Shown here one piece after another: positions 21,148-31,832 of a DNA stretch of 64,000 nucleotides (positions within the stretch are counted from its first letter, which is position 1; each line of letters begins with the position of its first letter). The notes below the pieces were generated by a model. It made no database searches, was not told the DNA's origin, and saw nothing but the letters and a program-made list of their open reading frames with translations. Origin of the DNA: Vibrio splendidus (GTDB taxonomy: Bacteria > Pseudomonadota > Gammaproteobacteria > Enterobacterales > Vibrionaceae); contig NZ_AP025508.1 in NCBI RefSeq assembly GCF_024347615.1, positions 3,348,001 through 3,412,000 on the forward strand, given 5' to 3'. A program made the translations under genes and the position numbers.

Positions 21148-22185
21148 TTAAAACATTGAGGTTTCAATTTCGATCTTTTTCTCGACCTCTTCTGAATCAA
21201 CTAAGCCTTGTGCCATCAGCTGCTTCGCATTTTGCTCCATGGTCTGCATACCGTGTGCCGCCCCCGTTTGAATGATCGAATACATCTGCGCGACCTTGTC
21301 TTCACGGATCAAGTTTCTGATCGCAGGTGTCGCCATCATGATTTCATGACAAGCCACACGACCGCCACCAACACGCTTTAACAGCTTCTGGGCAATCACC
21401 GAACGTAACGATTCAGACAACATTGAACGCACCATGTCTTTGTCGCTACCCGGGAATACATCGATAATACGGTCTATGGTTTTTGCCGCAGAGCTAGTAT
21501 GCAAGGTACCAAAAACTAAGTGGCCAGTTTCTGCTGCGGTTAGCGCTAAGCTAATCGTCTCTTGGTCACGAAGTTCGCCAACAAGGATTACGTCTGGATC
21601 TTCACGCAATGCACTACGCAATGCCGCTTTGAAGCTGTGAGTATCGCGATGCACTTCTCGTTGGTTGATTAGGCATTTGTTGTTGGTATGAACAAATTCG
21701 ATCGGGTCTTCAATCGTCAATATATGCTTATTATGGTTACGGTTAACGTAATCCACCATCGCTGCCAAAGTTGTCGACTTACCTGAACCAGTCGGCCCAG
21801 TGACTAATACTAGCCCTTTTTCGTAATTAGATATTCTTTCAAAGATCTCAGGAGCCCCTAGCTGTTCAAGGGTGGGAATCTCTACTGGAATGGTACGGAA
21901 CACAGCAGAGCAGCCACGAGATTGGTTAAAAGCATTAACACGGAAACGACCAACGTTGGGTAATTCAAAAGAGAAGTCGACTTCCAGTTTTTCTTCAAAT
22001 TCACCGCGTTGTGAATCACTCATGATCTCAAAAACCAAACGATGCACATCAGCATGGCTCAAAGCTGGTATTCCAAGCTTCCTTACTTCACCATCTATAC
22101 GTACCATTGGAGATACACCCGCAGAAAGATGTAGATCTGACGCGTTATGCTTTACACTAAAATCTAGTAACTCAGTGATATCCAT
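21148..22185 (-). CDS. pilT: Twitching motility / pilus retraction ATPase PilT
   Basis: A 345-aa retraction motor for type IV pili. Walker A VTGPTGSGKSTTLAAM, Asp box TIEDPIEFVHTNNK, Walker B PDVILVGELRDQETIS, His box GHLVFGTLHTSSAAKT, and the PilT-specific C-terminal AIRNLIREDKVAQMYS. It is the first gene of pilT-pilU and divergent from yggS, with only 26 bases between, so the promoters overlap. Confidence 0.98.
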   Translation of the reverse strand: MDITELLDFSVKHNASDLHLSAGVSPMVRIDGEVRKLGIPALSHADVHRLVFEIMSDSQRGEFEEKLEVDFSFELPNVGRFRVNAFNQSRGCSAVFRTIPVEIPTLEQLGAPEIFERISNYEKGLVLVTGPTGSGKSTTLAAMVDYVNRNHNKHILTIEDPIEFVHTNNKCLINQREVHRDTHSFKAALRSALREDPDVILVGELRDQETISLALTAAETGHLVFGTLHTSSAAKTIDRIIDVFPGSDKDMVRSMLSESLRSVIAQKLLKRVGGGRVACHEIMMATPAIRNLIREDKVAQMYSIIQTGAAHGMQTMEQNAKQLMAQGLVDSEEVEKKIEIETSMF

Positions 22186-22211
22186 TTATTTTCCCTTAAG
22201 TAAAGTCAGCT

Positions 22212-22916
22212 ATGAGTAGTATTCAACAAAATATCGAACAAATCACCTCACAGATACGTAGTGCTGAGCAAAAGTGCGGACGAGCTCCAGAGTCCGTGCA
22301 ACTTTTAGCCGTCAGCAAAACTAAACCTATTGGTGCGATTCTAGAAGCCGCACTCGGAGGCCAAGTTGCCTTTGGTGAAAACTATGTTCAAGAAGGTGTT
22401 GATAAAGTAAAACACTTTTCAGAACAACATTCTAACCTAAAGTTAGAGTGGCATTTTATTGGCCCAATTCAATCCAATAAAACTCGCCCAATCGCAGAAA
22501 GCTTCCAATGGGTACATTCTGTTGAACGCGATAAGATCGCACAAAGACTTAGTGCTCAACGACCAAGCGAACTTCCACCTTTACAAGTTTTGATTCAGGT
22601 AAACACCAGTGGTGAAGAATCCAAGTCTGGAACGTCAGAAGAAACAGTTTTTGCACTCGCGGAGTTGATTTCGTCGCTCCCTAACCTCACTTTAAGAGGA
22701 TTGATGTCGATTCCTGCAAACGTATCTGACTATCAATCTCAGCTTAATGCATTTTCTCAACTGGCGGAGCTTAAAGACAAGCTAACCGCAAAGTATCCAA
22801 ACATAGATACCCTTTCGATGGGTATGAGTGGTGATATGGATGCAGCAGTTGAGGCTGGCAGCACAATGGTTCGTATTGGAACGGCTATCTTCGGTGCTCG
22901 TAATTACGCGAAATAG
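22212..22916 (+). CDS. yggS: YggS-type pyridoxal-phosphate homeostasis protein
   Basis: A 234-aa single-domain PLP-binding protein of the alanine-racemase fold. The cofactor lysine lies in LLAVSKTKPIGAI (~residue 35). Further motifs: AFGENYVQEGVDK, WHFIGPIQSNKT, LSMGMSGDMDAAVEAGSTMVR. The family controls PLP and amino-acid balance without a known catalytic reaction. It begins yggS-proC-yggT-yggU-DUF4426-rdgB-hemW, a common gammaproteobacterial order. Confidence 0.96.
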   Translation: MSSIQQNIEQITSQIRSAEQKCGRAPESVQLLAVSKTKPIGAILEAALGGQVAFGENYVQEGVDKVKHFSEQHSNLKLEWHFIGPIQSNKTRPIAESFQWVHSVERDKIAQRLSAQRPSELPPLQVLIQVNTSGEESKSGTSEETVFALAELISSLPNLTLRGLMSIPANVSDYQSQLNAFSQLAELKDKLTAKYPNIDTLSMGMSGDMDAAVEAGSTMVRIGTAIFGARNYAK

Positions 22917-23028
22917 CACAGCACGTAACAAGAAATAGCTACAGCAAGCAACAACAAGTAGCAACGAAAAATACAGTATTGATACCGCTTCGCTTTAACC
23001 GCGCAGCGACACGCTCAGGATTTTATAT

Positions 23029-23847
23029 ATGGAACATAAGAACATCGCCTTTATTGGGGCGGGAAATATGGTTCGCTCGATTGTAGCGGGCTTAGTGGCG
23101 AGTGGTTACCCAGCGCAAAAGATTACTGCAACAGCGCCTTCAGACACCAGAAGGCTGCCGTTAGAGCAAGAGTACGGCATCAATACCACCAGCGATAATA
23201 TTGCCGCAGCAGAACAAGCAGACGTTGTTGTGTTATCCGTGAAGCCACAAATGATGGCTGATGTATGTAAACCCTTACAAGATATCGACTTTAGCAACAA
23301 ACTGGTCATCTCAATTGCAGCCGGTATTAATGCGAATCGACTCAATGAGATGTTAAACTGCCAACTGAACCTTGTGCGTGTTATGCCAAACACGCCATCA
23401 CTGCTTGGTAAAGGGATGAGTGGCCTTTATGCTGACTCAACGGTTAGTCAGGGCGATAAAGAGTTTGCTTCTCAGCTAATGCAAGCCGTAGGTGAGGTAA
23501 GCTGGGTTGAACAAGAGTCTGGTATCAACAACATCATTGCGGCGGCGGGGAGTGCTCCTGCTTACTTCTTCCTGTTTATGGAAGCGATGCAAGCTGAAGC
23601 AATTAACCAAGGTTTTGACCAAGAAACCGCTCGTAAATTAGTGCAGCAATCTGCATTAGGCGCGGCAGAGATGGTAGTAGCAAATCCAAATACTGAATTA
23701 TCAACACTGCGTGAGCAAGTGACTTCAAAAGGCGGAACGACCGCAGAAGCATTGCGCACGTTTAACGACCATCAACTATCAGACATCGTAGCGAAAGCCA
23801 TGCAAGCGGCGGTTGCTCGAGCTGAAGAGATGGAAAAACTGTTTTAA
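23029..23847 (+). CDS. proC: Pyrroline-5-carboxylate reductase
   Basis: A 272-aa NADPH-dependent enzyme making proline from pyrroline-5-carboxylate. The Rossmann motif FIGAGNMVRSIVAGL starts at residue 7. VLSVKPQMM, RVMPNTPSLLG and the C-terminal signature AGSAPAYFFLFMEAM...TSKGGTTAEALRTF are present. CAGGA precedes the ATG. The gap to yggS is 112 bases of low-complexity AGCAAC-rich sequence. Confidence 0.97.
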   Translation: MEHKNIAFIGAGNMVRSIVAGLVASGYPAQKITATAPSDTRRLPLEQEYGINTTSDNIAAAEQADVVVLSVKPQMMADVCKPLQDIDFSNKLVISIAAGINANRLNEMLNCQLNLVRVMPNTPSLLGKGMSGLYADSTVSQGDKEFASQLMQAVGEVSWVEQESGINNIIAAAGSAPAYFFLFMEAMQAEAINQGFDQETARKLVQQSALGAAEMVVANPNTELSTLREQVTSKGGTTAEALRTFNDHQLSDIVAKAMQAAVARAEEMEKLF

Positions 23848-23922
23848 TACTCGTTACAGTACAAAAGCATTGTGCCGTTCAGGTGATACCTAGCGGCAAG
23901 TAAATCCGAAAAAGGAAACAAT

Positions 23923-24480
23923 ATGAATTCGATGAGCTTTCTGATCTCGACCGTTTTTGATCTTTACATCATGGTTGTGATCTTGCGTATCTGGCTACAA
24001 GCATCACGTGCAGATTTCTACAACCCATTCTCACAATTTATCGTAAAAGCGACACAACCGGTTGTAGCCCCACTACGCCGAGTGATTCCATCAATAGGCA
24101 GCCTTGACCTTGCGACTGTTGTCTTCGCTTATGTGCTGTGTGTACTTAAGTTCGTCGCTCTAAACTTGATTATCTCTGGCGGTGCGGCTGTATTTGATAT
24201 CAGCTTCCTGATCTTTGGCGCACTATCTCTGCTCAAAGCGGCTGGTGGGTTAATTTTCTGGGTTCTGCTAATCCGTGCAATCCTGAGCTGGGTTAGCCAA
24301 GGCCGTAGCCCAATCGAATACGTATTCCATCAGTTAACTGAACCAATGCTAACGCCAATTCGCCGTATCCTTCCTGATATGGGTGGCTTCGACCTAAGTG
24401 TGCTGGTTCTGTTCATTGTTCTGCAATTTGCGAACTTCCTAATGGGCGACATGATCGGTCCTATTTGGTATCAGCTATAA
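23923..24480 (+). CDS. yggT: YggT family membrane protein
   Basis: A 185-aa inner-membrane protein made of two YGGT repeats, each ending in a conserved stretch ([20 protein letters not shown] and [17 protein letters not shown]). Four hydrophobic segments are visible. The function is not established; osmotic-stress links have been suggested. AAAGGAAAC precedes the ATG. Confidence 0.93.
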   Translation: MNSMSFLISTVFDLYIMVVILRIWLQASRADFYNPFSQFIVKATQPVVAPLRRVIPSIGSLDLATVVFAYVLCVLKFVALNLIISGGAAVFDISFLIFGALSLLKAAGGLIFWVLLIRAILSWVSQGRSPIEYVFHQLTEPMLTPIRRILPDMGGFDLSVLVLFIVLQFANFLMGDMIGPIWYQL

Positions 24481-24509
24481 TTCAAGTACGAACCTCAGGT
24501 ACTTTGACG

Positions 24510-24800
24510 ATGCCAAAAGCAGTTTGGGCCGAAGAAGACGATATTCTTCTTCGGCTCTATATCCAACCCAAGGCAAGCCGCGATAAAATCGTTGGCTTAC
24601 ACGGAGAGGAACTGAAAATTGCCATTACCGCACCACCGGTTGATGGCAAAGCAAATGCTCACTTAGCGAAATACCTTGCGAAACAATTTAAGGTCGCGAA
24701 AGGGCAAATTGAGATAGAAAAGGGAGAGCTCGGTCGGCATAAGCAAGTTCGAATATGCTCACCAAGTCAGATCCCAACTGAAGTCAAAGCCATCCTATGA
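24510..24800 (+). CDS. yggU: YggU family protein (DUF167/UPF0235)
   Basis: A 96-aa protein, the same length as E. coli YggU. It reads [20 protein letters not shown], then [20 protein letters not shown] and [16 protein letters not shown] at 24510 is chosen because conserved sequence starts there; an upstream in-frame GTG would overlap yggT. It lies 29 bases after yggT. Confidence 0.92.
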   Translation: MPKAVWAEEDDILLRLYIQPKASRDKIVGLHGEELKIAITAPPVDGKANAHLAKYLAKQFKVAKGQIEIEKGELGRHKQVRICSPSQIPTEVKAIL

Positions 24801-24828
24801 TGGCTTTTTGCTATTTATTGGAGTCATT

Positions 24829-25260
24829 ATGCGTCTATGGATAACAGCACTACTCACCGCTCTAATTGCCCTACCAAGCTCGGCAGGACAGTTTAAAAGT
24901 ATCAAGGATGTCGAGGTTCATTACTCGGCTTTCAATTCCACGTTTTTAACTGCGCAGGTCGCTAAGCAATATAAGCTGAAACGAAACGGATACTCAGCGA
25001 TTCTAAACATCAGCGTGCTAGACAACGCTTCCCTAGGCAAGCCTGCAACAACGGCTAAAATTACGGGAACAGCGAGAAACCTAGTAGGTAACACTCGTAC
25101 GCTTAACTTCCGTGAAATAAAGGAAGGCGATGCGATTTATTACCTCGCTGAATTTCCTATCACTCACGAAGAAAACATCACTTTTAATATCGATGTTAAC
25201 GCAGGTTTGAAAGGCACAGGTCCACTGCGTTTCACACAAAAATTCTATATAGAAGAGTAG
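24829..25260 (+). CDS. DUF4426 periplasmic protein
   Basis: A 143-aa protein with a signal peptide (MRLWITALLTALIALPSSAG) and a beta-rich mature part ending LRFTQKFYIEE. It matches the DUF4426 family found in this exact position, after yggU and before rdgB, in many vibrios. ATG at 24829 has TTGGAG upstream. Function unknown. Confidence 0.85.
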   Translation: MRLWITALLTALIALPSSAGQFKSIKDVEVHYSAFNSTFLTAQVAKQYKLKRNGYSAILNISVLDNASLGKPATTAKITGTARNLVGNTRTLNFREIKEGDAIYYLAEFPITHEENITFNIDVNAGLKGTGPLRFTQKFYIEE

Positions 25261-25308
25261 CTTCAAAGCTCACATTTCTAGTCATTAACTTATTAGAGCC
25301 ACATCCCC

Positions 25309-25908
25309 ATGAGTAAGATTGTTTTAGCAACAGGCAACCAAGGCAAAGTTCGCGAGATGGCAGATATTCTGTCTGAGTTTGGTTTCGACGTTGTCGCGCA
25401 AAGTGAATTTAACGTTTCAGAAGTCGCTGAAACGGGAACGACTTTCATTGAAAATGCCATCATCAAAGCTCGCCACGCAGCGAAAGAGACGGGGCTACCA
25501 GCCATTGCTGACGATTCTGGCTTAGAAGTTGATTACCTTAATGGTGCACCCGGTATCTACTCAGCGCGTTACTCAGGTGAAGGGGCGACTGATAAACAGA
25601 ACATCGAAAAGCTGTTAGATGCTATGCAAGGTGTGGCTACTGAAAAGCGTACCGCTCGTTTTCACTGTGTATTGGTGCTAATGCGTCACGAAAACGATCC
25701 AACACCATTGGTGTGTCACGGTAAATGGGAAGGTCGCATTCTGACTGAAGAACACGGTGAGAATGGCTTTGGCTACGATCCTGTATTCTTTGTACCAGAA
25801 GATAACTGCGCCTCAGCAGAGCTTGAATCGTCACGTAAGAAGCAACTGTCACACCGTAGTAAAGCCCTCGCATCATTATTCAAGACTCTCAAGGAGCAAG
25901 CTCTGTAA
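25309..25908 (+). CDS. rdgB: XTP/dITP pyrophosphatase
   Basis: A 199-aa house-cleaning NTP pyrophosphatase removing dITP, XTP and related purines. Motifs: [45 protein letters not shown], and C-terminal [11 protein letters not shown]. The stop TAA shares a base with the hemW ATG (TAATG), so the two are translationally coupled. Confidence 0.97.
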   Translation: MSKIVLATGNQGKVREMADILSEFGFDVVAQSEFNVSEVAETGTTFIENAIIKARHAAKETGLPAIADDSGLEVDYLNGAPGIYSARYSGEGATDKQNIEKLLDAMQGVATEKRTARFHCVLVLMRHENDPTPLVCHGKWEGRILTEEHGENGFGYDPVFFVPEDNCASAELESSRKKQLSHRSKALASLFKTLKEQAL

Positions 25909-27095
25909 TGCATAATGCAGCGCTTATACCACCAGCACTTAGCCTTTATGTCCACATCCCATGGTGTGTACAAAAGTGTCCGTATTGTGATTTTAACTCT
26001 CACGCTCTAAAAGCCGAGATTCCTGAAAAAGAGTACATCGATGCTCTGCTTGAGGATCTCGATACCGATATCGAAAAGTACCAACTCAATGACGCACCTC
26101 GCCCATTGCATTCGATCTTTATTGGTGGCGGCACGCCGAGTTTATTTTCTCCAGAAGGAATCGGTCGATTGCTGCAAGGCATTAAACAGCGCATCCCGTT
26201 CAAACCTGAAATAGAAATTACCATGGAAGCCAACCCAGGAACTATCGAAGCTGAGCGTTTTGCTGGTTATCAAAAAGCAGGGGTTAGTCGAATCTCGGTG
26301 GGCGTGCAAAGTTTTGAGCAAGAGAAACTGGAAAGGCTTGGGCGTATTCACGGTCAAGACGAAGCGGTTAACGCAGCTCATTTAGCGCATAAAATCGGAT
26401 TAAATAGCTTCAACCTAGATCTAATGCACGGCTTACCGGATCAGAGTATTGATCAAGCGTTGGCTGATTTAGACAAAGCGATCGAACTCGATCCTCCGCA
26501 TTTATCTTGGTATCAGCTAACAATAGAACCTAACACCATGTTCTATTACAAAACACCAAAGCTACCTGACGATGATGACCTTTGGGATATCTTCGACTTA
26601 GGCCATAAGAAGCTCGCAGACGCAGGTTATGTACAGTACGAAATTTCAGGCTACAGCAAGCCGGGATATCAGTGTCAGCATAACCTCAACTACTGGCGCT
26701 TTGGTGACTACCTAGGTATTGGCTGTGGCTCTCATGGCAAGCTGAGCTTTGCAGATGGACGTATTGTTCGCACCACTAAGGTTAAACACCCTAGAGGCTA
26801 CCTAGCCGCGTATCAGAATCTGGTGAAGCCCTATCTGTCGGATGAACTTGAAGTCCCTAATGAGGACCGCCCTTTCGAATTCTTCATGAACCGCTTCAGG
26901 CTAATGGAAGCGTGTCCAAAGCAGGATTTCATTGATACTACGGGGCTAGAATTTGACTCGATTCAGCCAACAATAGAGTGGGCCAAAGAGCTCGGTTATC
27001 TTAATGAAACCGACAGCCACTGGCAGATCACTGAAAAAGGAAAGCTGTTCTTAAACGATTTGCTTGAAGCCTTTATGGCAGAAGAAGACGAATAG
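25908..27095 (+). CDS. hemW: Radical SAM heme chaperone HemW
   Basis: A 395-aa protein once annotated as oxygen-independent coproporphyrinogen oxidase-like. The radical SAM cluster motif CxxxCxxC is seen as PWCVQKCPYCDFNSH (~residue 20), followed by FIGGGTPSLF and VGVQSFEQEKLERLGR. It lacks the extra N-terminal residues of HemN, and the HemW domain lies at the C-terminus. It delivers heme to target proteins rather than oxidising coproporphyrinogen. It overlaps rdgB by one base. Confidence 0.95.
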   Translation: MHNAALIPPALSLYVHIPWCVQKCPYCDFNSHALKAEIPEKEYIDALLEDLDTDIEKYQLNDAPRPLHSIFIGGGTPSLFSPEGIGRLLQGIKQRIPFKPEIEITMEANPGTIEAERFAGYQKAGVSRISVGVQSFEQEKLERLGRIHGQDEAVNAAHLAHKIGLNSFNLDLMHGLPDQSIDQALADLDKAIELDPPHLSWYQLTIEPNTMFYYKTPKLPDDDDLWDIFDLGHKKLADAGYVQYEISGYSKPGYQCQHNLNYWRFGDYLGIGCGSHGKLSFADGRIVRTTKVKHPRGYLAAYQNLVKPYLSDELEVPNEDRPFEFFMNRFRLMEACPKQDFIDTTGLEFDSIQPTIEWAKELGYLNETDSHWQITEKGKLFLNDLLEAFMAEEDE

Positions 27096-27112
27096 TTCGA
27101 ACGCTAGAATGC

Positions 27113-27142
27113 AAAAAGCCTCTCATCTCGAGAGGCTTTTTT
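27113..27142. terminator. Bidirectional terminator hemW / glutaminase
   Basis: AAAAAGCCTCTC / GAGAGGCTTTTTT hairpin between converging genes. Just right of it (27147-27176) is an imperfect CTTAGA(A/G) tandem that runs into the glutaminase stop codon. Confidence 0.85.
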
Positions 27143-27170
27143 GTCGAACTTAGAACTTAGAGCTTAGAGC

Positions 27171-28091
27171 TTAGAAAATAGAACGACCAATACGCTCAGA
27201 GAGCAATTCTAAAGCCTGAGTGCCCGCCAGTGAATTACCCGACGCGTCCAGTTCCGGAGACCACACCGCGATCGTCATTTCGCCAGGAACAATTGCAATA
27301 ATCCCGCCACCGACACCAGACTTTCCGGGCATACCAACACGATAGGCAAACTCTCCCGCCCCATCATACAAACCACATGTCGCAAGCAAGGCATTCAGCT
27401 GTTTAGTTTGAACTGGCGTGATGATCTCTTTCTTGGTCTGAACTGACACACCTTTGTTTGCCAAATAGCTAAAGGTCTTCGCCAAGTCAACACAGGTCAT
27501 TTTAAGCGCACAAGCATGAAAGTAATTGTTGAGTACGGGAATAACATCGTTCTCAAAGTTACCAAATGAACGCATCAAATAAGCGATGGCAGCATTGCGA
27601 TCGCTGTGCATCATTTCAGAAGCCGCCACAACCTTGTCATACACAATATGAGTATCACCTGATAGCTGACGTACAAATTCTAATAAACGGTGCCTTGGTG
27701 CAGATAGACGGCTTTGCAATAAGTCAGCAACGATAATCGCACCTGCGTTAATAAACGGGTTACGAGGGATGCCGTGTTCCATTTCAAGCTGAATCATCGA
27801 GTTAAAGGCTTGTCCTGAAGGCTCCTTCCCTACTCGTTGCCAAATCTCTTCCGGCTTATACAACACCATCGCTAACGTCAGGCTTAAAGCTTTAGAGATT
27901 GATTGCACAGAAAAGGCTTCATCGGCATCGCCAGCTTGAATGACTTCACCTTCATTGGTGTATACCGCAATCGCCAGTTTCTGATTAGATACACGAGCCA
28001 ATGCAGGGATATAGTCAGCGACCTTTCCCTGACCAATTAAAGGGCGAACTTCATCTAAAATCTCGGCCAAAATAGCTTGAGTTGGTTTCAT
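27171..28091 (-). CDS. glsA: Glutaminase
   Basis: A 306-aa serine-dependent glutaminase of the beta-lactamase-like fold, converting glutamine to glutamate and ammonia. The nucleophile lies in [11 protein letters not shown] (SxxK, ~residue 65). [10 protein letters not shown], the tyrosine-containing [12 protein letters not shown] and [12 protein letters not shown] are all present. The length fits E. coli GlsB (308). It is monocistronic on the minus strand. Confidence 0.96.
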   Translation of the reverse strand: MKPTQAILAEILDEVRPLIGQGKVADYIPALARVSNQKLAIAVYTNEGEVIQAGDADEAFSVQSISKALSLTLAMVLYKPEEIWQRVGKEPSGQAFNSMIQLEMEHGIPRNPFINAGAIIVADLLQSRLSAPRHRLLEFVRQLSGDTHIVYDKVVAASEMMHSDRNAAIAYLMRSFGNFENDVIPVLNNYFHACALKMTCVDLAKTFSYLANKGVSVQTKKEIITPVQTKQLNALLATCGLYDGAGEFAYRVGMPGKSGVGGGIIAIVPGEMTIAVWSPELDASGNSLAGTQALELLSERIGRSIF

Positions 28092-28181
28092 GTGTGCTTA
28101 CTTCTTTATTGTTATTTTTGTAGGGGGTGTGACATTACTTTCTGTCCTTAAACCTTTATCGCAATAAAAGCCTAAGGACAA

Positions 28182-28214
28182 AAAAGCCAACATTACAATA
28201 ATGTTGGCTTTAAT
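28182..28214 (-). terminator. Terminator of trmB
   Basis: AAAGCCAACATTA / TAATGTTGGCTTT, a 13-bp perfect stem with a short loop, between trmB and the glutaminase promoter. Confidence 0.82.
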
Positions 28215-28278
28215 CAATCCCATAAAGTGTAGGGTTTAATCCTAAGTCGGATTCACCTTCACTTAATTTGATTCAGAA

Positions 28279-28998
28279 CTACTTAGTACGCTTAAACTTA
28301 ATGTCCCAAACACCATGACCTAAACGGTGGCCACGCGCTTCAAACTTAGTTAGCGGACGCTCGTCTGGACGAGGAATGTAATCACCATCTTCAGCGATAT
28401 TCTCGAAACCTGGAGCTACGTTCATCACTTCAATCATATGTTCTGCGTAGTTTTCCCAGTCTGTTGCCATGTGGAAAATACCAGTATCAAGTTGCAGCTT
28501 ACCGCGAACCATCTCTGCAAACTCAGCCTTAACGATACGACGCTTATGGTGACGAGCTTTGTGCCATGGGTCAGGGAAGAACAGTTGCAGTGTATGCAGG
28601 CTGCTATCTGGGATCATGTGCTCAAATACTTCTACTGCATCGTGACACATTACGCGTAAATTCGTTACACCCGCATCGCGAGCTGTACCTAAACACGCAC
28701 CAACACCTGGGCTATGAACTTCAATACCTAAGAAGTTTTTCTCAGGCGCATTCTTTGCCATTTCAACCAGTGATGCACCCATACCGAAGCCAATTTCTAG
28801 TACAACTGGGTTATCGTTGCCAAACACTTCTTTCCAATTAAGAAGTTCTGGGTTGTAGTCGATACCCATTGTTGGCCAACATTCATTCATCGCGTTTTCT
28901 TGGCCTTTTGTTAAGCGGCCTTCGCGGCGAACAAAACTACGGATCTTACGAACCAGTTTGCCGTCTTCAGTATATTCGTTAGTGGTCACTTCACTCAT
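28279..28998 (-). CDS. trmB: tRNA (guanine-N7-)-methyltransferase
   Basis: A 239-aa SAM-dependent enzyme (E. coli 239) making m7G46 in tRNA. The SAM site is [16 protein letters not shown]. The family motif [16 protein letters not shown] is present, with C-terminal [20 protein letters not shown] at 28998 ([12 protein letters not shown]) is preferred over an upstream in-frame ATG that would add six residues. It is divergent from mutY. Confidence 0.97.
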   Translation of the reverse strand: MSEVTTNEYTEDGKLVRKIRSFVRREGRLTKGQENAMNECWPTMGIDYNPELLNWKEVFGNDNPVVLEIGFGMGASLVEMAKNAPEKNFLGIEVHSPGVGACLGTARDAGVTNLRVMCHDAVEVFEHMIPDSSLHTLQLFFPDPWHKARHHKRRIVKAEFAEMVRGKLQLDTGIFHMATDWENYAEHMIEVMNVAPGFENIAEDGDYIPRPDERPLTKFEARGHRLGHGVWDIKFKRTK

Positions 28999-29163
28999 TG
29001 ATTTTTGCCTGCACATTGATTAATCAAAGCGGGGATTATCCAAAGAATTGCCTCCGGTGCAAGTCTTTCCGTGGATAAATTCCCACACAATTTGTCTGTT
29101 TTACATCCAACCGTAAGTGTGGTGCAATTTCACTCCTAATAATAGCAAAGCATAGAGCATGTC

Positions 29164-30225
29164 GTGACTCCTTTCGCAACCGCCATATTAAAGTGGTATG
29201 ACGCCTTTGGGCGTAAAGAATTACCTTGGCAACAAAACAAAACCGCCTACACCGTTTGGCTATCTGAAATCATGCTTCAGCAGACTCAAGTCGCCACGGT
29301 GATTCCATACTACCAGCGCTTCTTAGAACGCTTTCCAACGGTTATTGACCTAGCGAACGCCGAACAAGATGAGGTGCTGCACTTATGGACGGGGCTTGGC
29401 TATTACGCGCGAGCTCGTAACTTGCACAAGGCTGCCAAGATTGTTGCCGAGCAATACGGTGGTGAATTTCCGCTTTCTATCGAAGAAATGAACGCGCTAC
29501 CGGGTATTGGACGCTCTACTGCCGCTGCAGTGCTGTCCTCTGTGCATAAACTTCCTCATGCAATTCTTGATGGCAACGTCAAGCGTACCTTGGCGAGAAG
29601 CTTCGCTGTAGAAGGTTGGCCGGGGCAAAAGAAAGTCGAGAACCAGTTGTGGGAACACGCAGAAACACACACTCCGCAACAAGATGTCGATAAGTACAAT
29701 CAAGCCATGATGGATATGGGTGCGATGGTTTGTACTCGTAGCAAGCCCAAATGTACGTTGTGCCCGATTGAAAGCATGTGCGAAGCTAAGAAGCTCGATA
29801 GACAGCTCGATTTCCCAGGCAAGAAACCGAAGAAAGAAAAGCCAATAAAAGAAACATGGTTTGTGATTCTGTACCACGATAATCAAGTATGGCTCGAACA
29901 ACGCCCTCAGTCTGGTATCTGGGGAGGACTGTTCTGTTTCCCTCAAAATGAAAACGCAGAGATCGAACATCAATTAGATCTTCGTTCGATCAAAGATAGT
30001 GAAACCGATTCGATCAAGACCATGATTGCGTTTCGACATACTTTCAGCCACTACCACTTAGATATCACACCTGTATTAGTAAAATTAGATAAACAACCAG
30101 ATTTGATAATGGAAGGGACTAAAGGTCTCTGGTATAACTTATCAAAACCGGAAGAAATTGGCCTAGCCGCTCCTGTAAAGCAGCTTATTGAGAGCCTACC
30201 CTTTGAACTGAACGACGACGTTTGA
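29164..30225 (+). CDS. mutY: Adenine DNA glycosylase MutY
   Basis: A 353-aa base-excision enzyme removing A from A:8-oxoG pairs. The helix-hairpin-helix is [15 protein letters not shown] (~residue 117), with catalytic Asp in [12 protein letters not shown]. The 4Fe-4S loop is [17 protein letters not shown] (C-x6-C-x2-C-x5-C). The C-terminal third is the NUDIX-like 8-oxoG recognition domain. GTG is the start; an ATG five bases earlier is out of frame and closes at once. mutY-yggX-mltC form an operon, as in E. coli. Confidence 0.97.
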   Translation: MTPFATAILKWYDAFGRKELPWQQNKTAYTVWLSEIMLQQTQVATVIPYYQRFLERFPTVIDLANAEQDEVLHLWTGLGYYARARNLHKAAKIVAEQYGGEFPLSIEEMNALPGIGRSTAAAVLSSVHKLPHAILDGNVKRTLARSFAVEGWPGQKKVENQLWEHAETHTPQQDVDKYNQAMMDMGAMVCTRSKPKCTLCPIESMCEAKKLDRQLDFPGKKPKKEKPIKETWFVILYHDNQVWLEQRPQSGIWGGLFCFPQNENAEIEHQLDLRSIKDSETDSIKTMIAFRHTFSHYHLDITPVLVKLDKQPDLIMEGTKGLWYNLSKPEEIGLAAPVKQLIESLPFELNDDV

Positions 30226-30253
30226 ATCAACGAACGCGATAAGAGGAACCACT

Positions 30254-30526
30254 ATGAGCCGCACTGTATTTTGTGCTCGCCTTCAAAAAGATGCTGAAGG
30301 CCTAGATTTTCAACTTTACCCAGGTGACTTAGGTAAGCGTATCTTTGACAACATCTCTAAAGAAGCTTGGGGACAATGGCAAAGCAAGCAAACCATGCTT
30401 ATCAATGAGAAGAAGCTAAACATGATGGATCCTGAACATCGTAAACTTCTTGAAACTGAGATGGTTAACTTCCTTTTCGAAGGTAAAGATGTCGTTATTG
30501 ATGGCTACACTCCACCAAGCGAATAA
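30254..30526 (+). CDS. yggX: Fe(2+)-trafficking protein YggX
   Basis: A 90-aa protein beginning [20 protein letters not shown] and containing [20 protein letters not shown]. It is linked to iron handling and protection of Fe-S clusters, fitting its place behind the Fe-S enzyme gene mutY. AAGAGGAACC precedes the ATG. Confidence 0.96.
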   Translation: MSRTVFCARLQKDAEGLDFQLYPGDLGKRIFDNISKEAWGQWQSKQTMLINEKKLNMMDPEHRKLLETEMVNFLFEGKDVVIDGYTPPSE

Positions 30527-30595
30527 GACATTTATTTAAGCAAATTTTAATGACATCATGGTTAACGCTGCGATGTCATTTTTGTATGAGGAACT

Positions 30596-31729
30596 ATGAA
30601 AAAGCTAAGTTACTTCCTAACAGCCATGTTGTTAACTGGCTGCAGTCGTGAATTTGTCGAAAGCCTTTATGATGTTAATTACGAACCAACCAACCGATTT
30701 GTCAGTAATTTAGCGGAGCTACCCGGTCAATTTGAAAAAGACACTGGGGCGTTAGATTCTTTAATTAATAGCTTTTCTGGCAATATCCAAAAACGTTGGG
30801 GCAGCAGTGAAGTAAAGATGGCGGGCAAGAGTAACTATGTGAAATACATAGATAACTACTTGAGCCGTTCAGAAGTAAACTTTAGCCAAGGCCTGATCAC
30901 AGTTGAAACCGTCTCCTCAACAGATCCTAAAAAGCACCTCAAAAATGCAATAATGACGACACTTTTGACGCCAGATGATCCTGCGAATGTCGATCTATTC
31001 TCTTCCAAAAGCATCAAGTTAGAAGGTCAACCTTTCCTTTATAACCAAGTCGTTGATCAAGATAAGAAGCCAATCCAATGGACATGGCGCGCGAACAAGT
31101 TTGCCGATTACTTGATCGCTAATAACTTAAAAACCAAGGAAGTCGACTTTAAAAAAGCTTACTACGTCGAAATCCCAATGGTGGCCGATCACGCCAGCAA
31201 ACGAAGCTATAAGTACGCGGATATCGTTCGTCGCGCATCCCAACGTTATGACATCCCTGAAGACTTGATTTACGCGATCATCAAAACAGAGAGTAGTTTT
31301 AACCCATACGCTGTGAGTTGGGCGAACGCTTATGGTCTTATGCAGGTAGTCCCAAAAACCGCAGGTCGAGATGTGTTTAAGCTCGTCAAAAAGAAACCTG
31401 GAGAACCAAGTCCTGAGTACTTATTCAATCCAGAAAACAACATTGATGCTGGCACTGCGTACTTTTACATCCTTAAAAATCGTTATTTGAAGGACGTGCA
31501 GCACCCAACAACGCTTGAGTACAGCATGATCTCAGCATACAACGGTGGCACTGGTGGGGTACTAAATACCTTCAGCAAAGACCGAAAGCGAGCAATGCGT
31601 GACTTAAATTCGTTGCAACCTAGTCAAGCTTACTGGGCACTGACAAAGAAACACCCAAACAAAGAGTCGCGTCGATACTTAGAAAAAGTAACAAAATTCA
31701 AGAAAGATTTTAACCAAGGTAAAACGTAA
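30596..31729 (+). CDS. mltC: Membrane-bound lytic murein transglycosylase C
   Basis: A 377-aa outer-membrane lipoprotein (lipobox LLTGCSREF, Cys at residue 16) that cleaves peptidoglycan between MurNAc and GlcNAc. It has an N-terminal DUF3393-type domain and a C-terminal lysozyme-like SLT domain: the catalytic Glu lies in AIIKTESSFNPYAVSWANAYGLMQV, followed by NIDAGTAYFYIL and MISAYNGGTGGVL. ATGAGGAAC precedes the start. Last gene of mutY-yggX-mltC. Confidence 0.96.
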   Translation: MKKLSYFLTAMLLTGCSREFVESLYDVNYEPTNRFVSNLAELPGQFEKDTGALDSLINSFSGNIQKRWGSSEVKMAGKSNYVKYIDNYLSRSEVNFSQGLITVETVSSTDPKKHLKNAIMTTLLTPDDPANVDLFSSKSIKLEGQPFLYNQVVDQDKKPIQWTWRANKFADYLIANNLKTKEVDFKKAYYVEIPMVADHASKRSYKYADIVRRASQRYDIPEDLIYAIIKTESSFNPYAVSWANAYGLMQVVPKTAGRDVFKLVKKKPGEPSPEYLFNPENNIDAGTAYFYILKNRYLKDVQHPTTLEYSMISAYNGGTGGVLNTFSKDRKRAMRDLNSLQPSQAYWALTKKHPNKESRRYLEKVTKFKKDFNQGKT

Positions 31730-31792
31730 GCCTCACTTTTGAATAAAAAAACAACTAACGAACGTTTTTTTTAATTATTTTCAAAAAAGGTG

Positions 31793-31821
31793 TTGACGGT
31801 TATGCAGAAAATCCGTTTAAT
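31793..31821 (+). promoter_or_regulatory. Promoter of tRNA array 1
   Basis: TTGACG, 17-base spacer, TTTAAT, then a GC-rich stretch (AGCGCTCCG) before the first tRNA. The GC-rich discriminator is typical of stringently controlled stable-RNA promoters. The same layout precedes array 2. Confidence 0.75.
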
Positions 31822-31832
31822 AGCGCTCCGTT